This document shows positions 56,313 through 64,000 of a DNA stretch of 64,000 bases, one piece after another. Position 1 is the stretch's first letter. Each line of letters starts with the position of its first letter. The notes under the pieces are model-generated. The model did not search any database. It saw nothing but the letters and a program-made list of their open reading frames with translations, and was not told the origin of the DNA. Position numbers and translations under genes: made by a program. This DNA comes from Chitinophagales bacterium (GTDB lineage: Bacteria > Bacteroidota > Bacteroidia > Chitinophagales > UBA2359), in the NCBI GenBank assembly GCA_041392475.1, contig JAWKLZ010000001.1, forward strand, positions 2,480,001-2,544,000. Direction: 5' to 3'.

Positions 56313-56722
56313 GGGTATTCAATTTGACTACACTATTTTTTACATTCAAACACAACAAAGCCAATTGAAGCAAAATAAGTTCCTTCCAATTCTTATTTCC
56401 GCACTTTGAATAAGAATTTTAAATACTACCAAATCACCTCTCACTTCATAAAATACTGTTTTTCAATTATTTTTCTTTTTCATTTTCATTTTCATTTTTA
56501 TTTGCTGTTACCCATCTCTTATAAAATTTCTGTACCTTTGCAAGCCTATACCATCATAATTTATTGCGTATTTTTATCGTTGTATGACCATATTTATTTG
56601 TCTAATTTCTTTTAACACCATTAAACACTACTACCCTACTTCAATCTATTGTAAAGACATAGCAGCTACTCCGTAAAAATTCAGATAAAATATTAATTTT
56701 AATTCAAAAAGTATTGTTTATT
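56313..56722. other. Gene-free spacer upstream of a secreted protein gene
   Basis: About 410 bases of AT-rich sequence with TTTTCA repeats near 56470-56500. TACCTTTG at 56533 fits the TAnnTTTG -7 element, but a -33 TTG at the right spacing is missing. No gene is supported. Confidence 0.4.
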
Positions 56723-57334
56723 ATGAGGGATGCAAAATGCTTATTAGCGTTTCTACTTTGTTTAATCAGTTTTACACAAGCTTGGGCGCAGCCAAGAGGT
56801 GGAAGTATCAACCTTCCAAAAGATGAATTTGTACCAGGTGCTATCTACGAAATTCGCTATTGGACAAATATGGCCACTATTGACGGTAAGGTAGATATAG
56901 ATACCTTGACATTTTTTGGCAATGATAGAGCCGTTTTTGAATATTCAAGTTCCAATTGTGTTTCCTACCATTGTCGTGAATCCGATTCTTTAGTATATGT
57001 ATTATTGCCCAAATTGGGAGGATCTGACCGTACTTACATCATGGGAGAAAATTTTGTCCGCCGCCTCAACCGTGCCAATGTTTCCTTTAGAGGCTATGAC
57101 CGAACAGTTTACAGGTTATTCATCACCGACTTAGACAACAAGAATAACCCTTATGGAAACTATGTTTTGGTATCCAATAAATTTGGCATCTTGTATCGCT
57201 ACAACAGTGATGGTGAACAGTATATGTTGAACCGCATTGAAGTAATGAAAGACGGTAAAACGATGGATGAAATAGATTTACTTCCACTTCAAATGCAATT
57301 GCAAACGACGGATATTTTCACCAATATTGAATAA
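56723..57334 (+). CDS. Secreted protein, unknown function
   Basis: The ATG at 56723 is preferred over a TTG at 56714. The 203-residue protein has a Sec signal (LLAFLLCLISFTQAWAQ). The mature part includes GAIYEIRYWTNMATIDGKVD, RAVFEYSSSNCVSYHCRESD (a likely Cys pair), FVRRLNRANVSFRGYDRTVY and YNSDGEQYMLNRIEVMKDGK. No sorting domain or lipobox. No family is recognised. A strong terminator follows. Confidence 0.7.
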   Translation: MRDAKCLLAFLLCLISFTQAWAQPRGGSINLPKDEFVPGAIYEIRYWTNMATIDGKVDIDTLTFFGNDRAVFEYSSSNCVSYHCRESDSLVYVLLPKLGGSDRTYIMGENFVRRLNRANVSFRGYDRTVYRLFITDLDNKNNPYGNYVLVSNKFGILYRYNSDGEQYMLNRIEVMKDGKTMDEIDLLPLQMQLQTTDIFTNIE

Positions 57335-57463
57335 TAAATAGCCACCATACTATTCCTACATTTCGCTATGTAAAAGATGAAATATTCTTAGTAAGCAAAA
57401 TCTTGTTTATCAGTGTAATCTGAATTATCTGCGAAATCTGTGATACTATTTGTATCAGCTAAT

Positions 57464-57500
57464 AAAAGCTCACTCGACATACAGTCGAGTGAGCTTTTTT
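57464..57500. terminator. Intrinsic terminator
   Basis: AAAGCTCACTCGAC pairs with GTCGAGTGAGCTTT and is followed by a T-run. It lies between two plus-strand genes. Confidence 0.9.
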
Positions 57501-57675
57501 GGTTTTTAAGAACCCGTTTTTTACCTTCAATTCCCCTATATTCCTGCCTAATAGTTTGCACAAACCAAACATTGTAAAGGTTTTTTCTATCAGTATCTTC
57601 TTTTTCCAAACTTATATTGTATTTTTAAAAGTCAATAATGAAATTCAATTATCCTAACCAATTCATCATCACTAT

Positions 57676-60600
57676 ATGAAAGCACTATGTACCCTTCTTG
57701 CTCTTATAATAAGTAGCTCTATTTTTTCTATTCCACTTCAAGCCTCTGGTGAAACCGAAAGGGAGGATTTCCCCAATTTCATCGAAAACAAAGGACAATG
57801 GGAAGATAAAATCCTCTTCCAAGCCGAAATGTTCTCTGCAAGCATATTTTTGGAAGCAGACCGACTCACCTACTTATTGATGGATGACAATGATCTCCAC
57901 GATTTGCACCACCGCCACCACCATCCAGAAGAAAATTGGAGCGAAGAACTCTTAATAGATGCCCATGCCTTCAATGTACAATTTGTAGGAGCCAATCCCA
58001 ATGCAACCAAAAGGGCAAGCTGTGATTTACCCACTTACCGCAATTACTACATCGGTAGCGACTCCGAAAAATGGGCCTCCAATGTCGGGTTATACCGTCA
58101 AATTGATTACGACAACTTATACGAAGACATTGATTTTCGACTCTATGGCGCAGAAGGAAATGTGAAATATGATTTTATGGTTGCTCCTCATGCCGATGCT
58201 TCTCAAATACGCTTGTTTTATGAAGGTACAGACAATTTGTTTATTAAAGATGACAACCTACACATCGTCACCTCGGTCAATACACTGATTGAACAAGCTC
58301 CTTATGCCTATCAATACATTGACGGACAAGAAGTAGCGGTGGACTGTCACTTCAAATTATTGGACGGACGTTTTGTTATTTTCGACTTTCCAGAAGGTTA
58401 CGACCCTTCACAAGAACTCATTATTGACCCCGTAGTAGTGTTTGCAACCTACACAGGTTCAACGGCTGACAACTGGGGTTTTACCGCTACTTTCGACCCA
58501 ACAGGAGCGATGTATTCGGCAGGTGTAGCATTCGGAGCAGGTTATCCTACAACAATGGGTGCCTTCCAAATGAATTTTGCAGGAGGAAATGCCAGCAGTT
58601 ACCGAGCATCCGATATTGGTATTACCAAATATTCTCCCGATGGCAGCAATCTCATTTTTTCAACCTATATCGGCGGCTCCATTGCCAATGAAATGCCGCA
58701 TAGTTTGATCGTCAGCGAAAGTGGTGAATTGGTATTATACGGAACAACAGGTTCTTCGGATTATCCCACAACCTCCAATGCTTATGACAAAACTTTTGGT
58801 GGCGGATTCAGTGTCGTTATCAATAGCATTGCTTTTCCAAACGGCTCGGATATCATTGTCACTCGCTTCAATAGCGATGGAACTGCCCTAGTCGGTTCTA
58901 CTTTTGTAGGAGGCAGTCAACAAGATGGACTCAATACAGCATTGAACTACAACTATGCGGATCAAGGAAGAGGCGAGGTCATATTAGATGCCCAAAGCAA
59001 TGTATATGTAGCAAGTTGTACGCAATCTGGTGATTTCCCTACATCCTCCAATTCACTGTTTCCAAATTACAACGGTGGCGCACAAGATGCTTGTATATTC
59101 AAACTCAACCAAGATTTATCCGTATTGGAGTGGAGTACTTTCTTAGGCGGTACGAATTCAGATGCTGCCTACTCTCTAAAACTTGCTCCTGACAATACAC
59201 TTTATATCTGTGGAGGAACCCGAAGCGTCGACTATCCCGCAACTATTGGCTCACTTCAAAGCAATTACAGTGGCGGTACACACGATGGATTCATCACCCA
59301 AATTGGGAATGATGGGCAAAGCTTTTTGGCTTCTACTTTCTTGGGAACTTCTGCCTATGATCAATCTTATTTTGTAGAACTGGACGAAGCACAGAACGTC
59401 TATACAGTCGGACAAACCTCTGGTAATTACCCTATTGAAAATGCAGGATTTGTGAATGTAGGTGGCGGACACTACATTCACAAATTGACCAGCGACCTAA
59501 GCACCACCATCTTTTCCACTCGATTTGGACGAGGTGACGGTGATCCAGATATTTCACCTACTGCTTTTTTAGTAGATACGTGTGGACAAATCTATGTGGC
59601 AGGTTGGGGCGGAAATACAAATGGAGCATCTCCCGCCAATTCTACTACCAATGGCTTGACCGTTTCTCCCGATGCCTTTCAATCTACCACTGATGGTAGC
59701 GATTTCTACCTCATGGTTCTTGCCGAAAATGCAAGTGCTTTGAACTATGCTACTTTCTTTGGAGGTGCAGGTGACAACGAACATGTGGACGGCGGAACTT
59801 CAAGGTTTGACAAAAATGGAGTCGTTTATGAAGCCGTTTGTGCCAGTTGTGGATCGAGCAACAATTTCCCTACAACTCCAGGCGTATGGTCCAATACCAA
59901 CAACTCCGACAACTGCAATTTGGGTTCTTTCAAATTTGCACTCACAGGCCCAGAAGTGCTTTTTGATGTCGATCCAAATATTGATTGTGAAAATCCCCTC
60001 AATATTTCTTTCGTCAATAACAGTGTGAATGCCAGCAGTTACATTTGGGATTTTGGAGATAACACCACTTCAATGGAAACCAGTCCTACGCATATTTACG
60101 CAGAACCAGGGGTATATGAAGTTACTTTGATTGCGATTGGCGACGATGGCTGTACTGTCACCGATACATCTGCTCAAATCACCAATGTATTTGATTTACC
60201 TGTTATTGAATTGGTAGGAGAAGGAACTTGCCTCAATGATGGAACGGACAATTTCTCGATTGACATCAACTTTTCGGGCGGTAGTAATACGACTTATACC
60301 TTAGGAGGTGCAGCTTCTGGAACAATTGCGACAGGAACTACGATTGGTTTGACACTGTTAGGCGGTGACGATTATACCATTACCGCAGTGGACAACACCA
60401 CAGGCTGTGCTGGAGAATTAACCTTCACTGGTCCTGTTTGTCCTGATTGTGAACCAGATGCAGGGACAATGCAAGCATCTGATTTGCAAATAGTTTGTTC
60501 TGACGGCACAGTTTCTTCTACCACAACTGGCGAAATCCTTGAAGAAGGACAAGTATTGACTTATATTCTACATACCAATGCCGATACTACCGCAGGAATC

Positions 60601-61587
60601 GTTTTGGCAATGAACACCACTGGCACTTTTGGTTTTCCTGCAAATGGCTCATATTATACGACTTACTACATTTCAGCAGTAGTGGGTTTTGCAGACATTG
60701 AAGGAAATCTTGATTTTGAAGATGACTGTACAGTTGTTGCAGCAGGTAGTCCTGTATTGTTTTTAGCTCCTGTAGAATTGTTGGTAGATGAGTTTTGTGA
60801 TTTACAAACAGGCGATTTTTATGTAACTGCACAGGTGACAGGTGGCTATCCTCAATATGACAACAATGCGGTTTATACCATCACAGGTGACTTTGCAGAC
60901 GAATTGGAATTTATGGAAACTTTCACCCTTGTTTTTGCAGAAAATGGACAGAATATCTATGAAATCAATGTAATAAGTGATGGTTTTGGCTGCAATGGAG
61001 TCAATTTTACCAGCGAACAATTTGCATGTGAGAAAAACCCTATTGAGTTGTTAAACTTTGAAGGAGAAGCCACTGTAAATGGAAATTCACTGCAATGGGT
61101 GACGCTAACCGAATCCAATAATGACCGATTTGTGGTTGAACGTTCTGATGACGGCAAAAACTTCGTCATTATCGGTGAAGTAAAAGGGGTGGGCAACAGC
61201 CAATTTGCTATCACCTACAAATACCTTGACCGAACAGTTGGATGTGGTGTTCACTACTACCGTTTTGTACAATACGACAACAATGGTTTGTCGAGTGTTT
61301 CTCCAACGATTGCAGTGACGAGAGGAGAAGCAAGCGGCAATGCATCCGTTGTTGTTTCACCTGTACCGAGCCAAGATTTCATTGAAGTGACTTTCTATAG
61401 TAGTGCAAATACGGCTAACTTGACCTTGTTCGATACCAAAGGACAAGTTGTATTGCAGCAAAGTTTGGAAAGTGAAAATTGCAATAAAAAGGTGCAATTG
61501 GATATCAACAAATTGGTGGCTGGCGTGTATTTGCTGCAAATCAATAGTGGTGATAAAGTGTTGGCACAGCGGTTGGTGAAGTATTAG
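57676..61587 (+). CDS. Large T9SS-secreted protein with SBBP/propeller repeats and PKD domain
   Basis: A 1303-residue protein with a Sec signal (ALCTLLALIISSSIFSIPLQ). The first ~260 residues resemble the DUF7948-type N-terminal domain (FIENKGQWEDKILFQAEMFS, YRNYYIGSDSEKWASNVGLY). It contains a His-rich stretch (HDLHHRHHHPEEN). SBBP-like beta-propeller blades follow (ITKYSPDGSNLIFSTYIGG, GTTGSSDYPTTSNAYD, QDLSVLEWSTFLGGTNSD). Then a PKD domain (YIWDFGDNTTSMETSPTHIY), Ig-like modules, a late domain with WVTLTESNNDRFVVERSDDG, and a type A sorting domain (SPVPSQDFIEV ... VAGVYLLQI ... RLVKY). A surface or released protein. Confidence 0.92.
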   Translation: MKALCTLLALIISSSIFSIPLQASGETEREDFPNFIENKGQWEDKILFQAEMFSASIFLEADRLTYLLMDDNDLHDLHHRHHHPEENWSEELLIDAHAFNVQFVGANPNATKRASCDLPTYRNYYIGSDSEKWASNVGLYRQIDYDNLYEDIDFRLYGAEGNVKYDFMVAPHADASQIRLFYEGTDNLFIKDDNLHIVTSVNTLIEQAPYAYQYIDGQEVAVDCHFKLLDGRFVIFDFPEGYDPSQELIIDPVVVFATYTGSTADNWGFTATFDPTGAMYSAGVAFGAGYPTTMGAFQMNFAGGNASSYRASDIGITKYSPDGSNLIFSTYIGGSIANEMPHSLIVSESGELVLYGTTGSSDYPTTSNAYDKTFGGGFSVVINSIAFPNGSDIIVTRFNSDGTALVGSTFVGGSQQDGLNTALNYNYADQGRGEVILDAQSNVYVASCTQSGDFPTSSNSLFPNYNGGAQDACIFKLNQDLSVLEWSTFLGGTNSDAAYSLKLAPDNTLYICGGTRSVDYPATIGSLQSNYSGGTHDGFITQIGNDGQSFLASTFLGTSAYDQSYFVELDEAQNVYTVGQTSGNYPIENAGFVNVGGGHYIHKLTSDLSTTIFSTRFGRGDGDPDISPTAFLVDTCGQIYVAGWGGNTNGASPANSTTNGLTVSPDAFQSTTDGSDFYLMVLAENASALNYATFFGGAGDNEHVDGGTSRFDKNGVVYEAVCASCGSSNNFPTTPGVWSNTNNSDNCNLGSFKFALTGPEVLFDVDPNIDCENPLNISFVNNSVNASSYIWDFGDNTTSMETSPTHIYAEPGVYEVTLIAIGDDGCTVTDTSAQITNVFDLPVIELVGEGTCLNDGTDNFSIDINFSGGSNTTYTLGGAASGTIATGTTIGLTLLGGDDYTITAVDNTTGCAGELTFTGPVCPDCEPDAGTMQASDLQIVCSDGTVSSTTTGEILEEGQVLTYILHTNADTTAGIVLAMNTTGTFGFPANGSYYTTYYISAVVGFADIEGNLDFEDDCTVVAAGSPVLFLAPVELLVDEFCDLQTGDFYVTAQVTGGYPQYDNNAVYTITGDFADELEFMETFTLVFAENGQNIYEINVISDGFGCNGVNFTSEQFACEKNPIELLNFEGEATVNGNSLQWVTLTESNNDRFVVERSDDGKNFVIIGEVKGVGNSQFAITYKYLDRTVGCGVHYYRFVQYDNNGLSSVSPTIAVTRGEASGNASVVVSPVPSQDFIEVTFYSSANTANLTLFDTKGQVVLQQSLESENCNKKVQLDINKLVAGVYLLQINSGDKVLAQRLVKY

Positions 61588-61757
61588 TGATTGGTTAATT
61601 AATAACGTTTTATGATGGCTAAAAGCTTTCACTTATTTTTCGCATAAACAACTGACGATTGATAGTTTTGAAAACTAATCACCAGTCACTAATTTATCAA
61701 AAATCTATACAGTTTAAAATCAGTGACTTATTATCATAAAACCAACAAGTTGAAAAT

Positions 61758-62624
61758 ATGAATCCCGATTCTTCAACAGACCAACAACCTTTACCACCCT
61801 CATTGCCTCGCATCATTCAACCGTGGCTCAGAGTAGTGTTATTTCTGGCAGCCAATTTGACACTGCTATCTGTTTTAGTGGCACTGTTATTTTGGGGAAT
61901 GGATGAGAGTGAATTTCAAACAGATTTGGAAGAGTTGTACCTCATTCAAATAATCAGTCTTTTTGTTACCTGTATAACTGTTTGGCTGTTCAGAACCTAT
62001 TTTGACAAATCGTCCATTTTATCCTTGGGTTTTGAATGGACTAATCGAGTAAAGGACTCTGTAATAGGTTTTGGATTGGGGTTTGCGCTTATTGCAGTTG
62101 GTACACTGCTGTTGATGTTATTGGGAGAATTGGAGATAAGTGCAATTCAATTTAACTTTGACCTTCTGCTCTCCTATTTCATCTTGTGCATCATCATTGC
62201 TCTCAACGAAGAAATTTTGGTGCGGGGTTATGTGCTGAACAACCTTATGCAATCCATGAATAAATATTGGGCTTTGGTTGTTTCGGCCATGATTTTCACA
62301 CTCTTCCACGCCCTCAATCCCAACATCAGTTTTTTGGCAGTAGTCAATTTGCAGTTGGCAGGGATGTTACTCGGCATCTATTACATTCATCAGCAAAACT
62401 TGTGGTTTCCGATTGCGCTGCATACAAGCTGGAATTTTTCGGAGGGCGCAGTGTTTGGCTATGAAGTCAGTGGCATTGATTTTCAGAGTCTTTTGCAGCA
62501 AAACATCAGCGATACGGACTGGCTGACTGGTGGAGAATTTGGCTTTGAAGGCTCGCTACTGTTGAGTATTTTATTGGGATTGGCAATTTTGACTACCCAC
62601 AAACTGTATTCTCCCAAAACTTAA
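61758..62624 (+). CDS. CPBP family intramembrane metalloprotease
   Basis: A 288-residue membrane protein with about seven hydrophobic helices. The CPBP/Abi motifs are complete: ALNEEILVRGYVL (Glu151, Glu152, Arg156), TLFHALNP (His184) and LHTSWNF (His222). Relatives process CAAX-like or other membrane substrates, and some act in bacteriocin self-immunity. Here there is no bacteriocin gene nearby, so the substrate is unknown. Confidence 0.9.
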   Translation: MNPDSSTDQQPLPPSLPRIIQPWLRVVLFLAANLTLLSVLVALLFWGMDESEFQTDLEELYLIQIISLFVTCITVWLFRTYFDKSSILSLGFEWTNRVKDSVIGFGLGFALIAVGTLLLMLLGELEISAIQFNFDLLLSYFILCIIIALNEEILVRGYVLNNLMQSMNKYWALVVSAMIFTLFHALNPNISFLAVVNLQLAGMLLGIYYIHQQNLWFPIALHTSWNFSEGAVFGYEVSGIDFQSLLQQNISDTDWLTGGEFGFEGSLLLSILLGLAILTTHKLYSPKT

Positions 62625-62751
62625 AACCCTTTAAATCAAATAAAAATGAATTATTCACACATAAATACTTTATTTTCACTTTTTTTGTACAAAGTTCTAC
62701 AAATCCAATGCCTCAAAATTCAGTTTATACGATAAAATTTCTCACTCGCTT

Positions 62752-63687
62752 ATGAAAAAAAAATACCTACTTCAAAGTACATTTTTGATACTTATTTTTA
62801 CTGCAATGTCTTGTCAGCAAACACCTTCATCTCCTTCAATCAGTTCAGCCCAATTACTTCGAGTACCCATCGAAAGCAGTGTTGACCAAAAGGAACGAGA
62901 TTTCTTCTTGTATTTACCCAAAGGCTATAAACAAGCAGTTAGTCAAGGAGAAAAATTGCCTGTTTTGCTGTTTTTACATGGCGATGGTGAGCGTGGCAAT
63001 GGCAAAGACGAATTGGATTTTGTGATTACCCACGGTCCACTTTATGAAGCTTGGGTGCAAAAAAGAGATTTACCATTCATTATCATTGGACCACAATTGC
63101 CCATGTTTGGCAGAGATACCATCGGGATTTCTTACCTCTCCGACCGCAACAAAAATGCCATTCCCAAACGTTTAGAGGAAGGCGTGCCTGAACGGGAAGC
63201 CAATTTTGAAACGGAAGGAAAAATGAAAGGCGCAGTTCCTGCCGAAACGTTGGAAGCATTGCCTCCTGATGGATGGGAAAAGTGCGAACAAGACTTACTC
63301 ACCATGATTGACCTCGTACTCAAAAACTACAATGGAGATTCGAAACGTCTGTATTTAAGCGGAATTAGTTATGGGGGATATGGCACTTGGTATATGGCGA
63401 GCAAACATGCCAAAATATTTGCAGCTATTAGTCCTGTCGTGGGTTGGGGACACCCCGATTTGATGCCTCCTATTGCTGAGGAAAAACTGCCTGTTTGGGC
63501 GTTTGCAGGTGGGCGTGATTATGTGGTTCAAACCCAATATTTTTTTGAAGGACTCAACAAATTAGAGGAACTAGGACACGACTATGTTCGCTTTACGATT
63601 CATGAAGATATGGATCACGATACTTGGAAACGTGTATTTGCAGGAGAAGACATTTACAATTGGTTTTTGCAGTTTAGCAAGCCCTAA
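62752..63687 (+). CDS. Lipoprotein alpha/beta-hydrolase (esterase/phospholipase-like)
   Basis: A 311-residue protein with a lipobox (LIFTAMSC, Cys21). An alpha/beta hydrolase fold of the PHB-depolymerase/feruloyl-esterase-like type: PVLLFLHGDGERGNG, the nucleophile Ser206 in GISYGG, Asp256 (GGRDYV) and His289 (DMDHDTW). It has a long insertion before the nucleophile (~residues 115-190). Likely anchored to the outer membrane and acting on an ester. The start is supported by the signal sequence. Confidence 0.87.
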   Translation: MKKKYLLQSTFLILIFTAMSCQQTPSSPSISSAQLLRVPIESSVDQKERDFFLYLPKGYKQAVSQGEKLPVLLFLHGDGERGNGKDELDFVITHGPLYEAWVQKRDLPFIIIGPQLPMFGRDTIGISYLSDRNKNAIPKRLEEGVPEREANFETEGKMKGAVPAETLEALPPDGWEKCEQDLLTMIDLVLKNYNGDSKRLYLSGISYGGYGTWYMASKHAKIFAAISPVVGWGHPDLMPPIAEEKLPVWAFAGGRDYVVQTQYFFEGLNKLEELGHDYVRFTIHEDMDHDTWKRVFAGEDIYNWFLQFSKP

Positions 63688-63793
63688 GTTTCTACAATAT
63701 TCGAAAGTAGCATGAATTTTGATGCTCCGATTACCTACTTTTAGTTTTTGGACGAGAGAGCAGAGAAGTGAGATTTCAATCAAATTATCCAAC

Positions 63794-64000
63794 ATGAATA
63801 CCCTAATATCCATTTTTGAAGCAACCGAACAAACATTATTATCGCAAGGATTCACTATCGAACGAAAAGACAGCAATCGTCCGTGGGGTGGTTTCTTTGT
63901 CATTGAAGAACAACAAGCTGCAAAGTTCGTAGAGACCTATTTTCCCGAACAATCTACCAACGATTTGGTAGATGGTCGAATGGTCAGTCCGAAAATTTTA
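63794..64000 (+). CDS. Sugar-phosphate-isomerase-like cupin, cut by the right edge
   Basis: The ATG at 63794 opens a frame through the window end: ISIFEATEQTLLSQGFTIER, KDSNRPWGGFFVIEEQQAAK, VDGRMVSPKIL. The pattern RPWGGFFVI and SPKIL is typical of the cupin proteins annotated as phosphoheptose or mannose-6-phosphate isomerase-like in Bacteroidota. The metal-binding cupin part is outside the window, so activity cannot be judged. Confidence 0.8.
   Translation, partial: MNTLISIFEATEQTLLSQGFTIERKDSNRPWGGFFVIEEQQAAKFVETYFPEQSTNDLVDGRMVSPKIL

Noticed and set aside
57388..57609. A 73-codon minus-strand frame
   Set aside because: It covers a strong terminator hairpin and has no domain or signal; it is probably chance.

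Overview
The window is from a member of the Bacteroidota, most likely a Saprospiria-like free-living bacterium. Type IX secretion (T9SS) C-terminal sorting domains of both type A and type B occur, with SprB-like, PKD, Ig-like, choice-of-anchor-L and Calx-beta modules. Many lipoproteins and AT-rich intergenic spacers fit the same assignment. No rRNA, tRNA, CRISPR array or complete transposon was seen.

Layout. 1-7.2 kb: the 3' part of a giant repetitive T9SS-secreted surface protein, an outer-membrane-type protein, a DksA/TraR zinc finger, a MORN-repeat protein and a lipoprotein. 7.5-18.7 kb: a sulfur-oxidation module on the minus strand, with type II sulfide:quinone oxidoreductase, a DUF1641-type repeat protein carrying a 1-bp frameshift, a SoeA-like molybdopterin subunit and a SoeB-SoeC fusion. 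A 1066-residue secreted protein gene on the plus strand splits the module. The SoeA-like and SoeBC-like genes share a nearly identical GTGAC-N4-ATCAC dyad upstream, so they may be co-regulated by a Crp/Fnr-type factor. 18.8-27.2 kb: a RhuM-Fic protein, a secreted unknown, LemA, a large subtilisin-like T9SS protein and RibD.

27.6-42.6 kb: the most interesting region is an array of RHS polymorphic-toxin tips on the minus strand. The tip block (key residues YPFGMEMEGPWMQ ... YQYNGKELVSDFG ... DYGARWYD) occurs eight times, and two further RHS scraps lack it. The copies are followed by different AT-rich toxin C-termini and by ten candidate immunity genes. No full-length RHS gene is present, the RHS segments have no convincing start, and several carry frameshifts. 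The array therefore looks like a silent reservoir of toxin/immunity cassettes awaiting recombination into an expressed rhs gene elsewhere. Six of the ten immunity candidates have signal peptides or lipoboxes, which suggests many toxins act in the cell envelope. Two cassettes carry the same defective RHS/half-Hint junction, one toxin is frameshifted at an A7 tract, three RHS segments share a 24-bp insertion at the same codon, and a 122-bp hairpin element occurs twice at the same RHS position.

42.8-64 kb: housekeeping and envelope genes. These are a polyprenol-phosphate mannosyltransferase-like GT2, a DnaQ-like exonuclease, Mpl, a small lipoprotein, a DUF6909-like protein, a TPR sensor histidine kinase, a possible double-glycine leader peptide, oligopeptidase B, a TPR membrane-protein pseudogene, a BamA/D15-like barrel, several secreted proteins including a 1303-residue T9SS protein, a CPBP protease, a lipoprotein esterase, and the start of a sugar-phosphate-isomerase-like cupin gene cut by the right edge.
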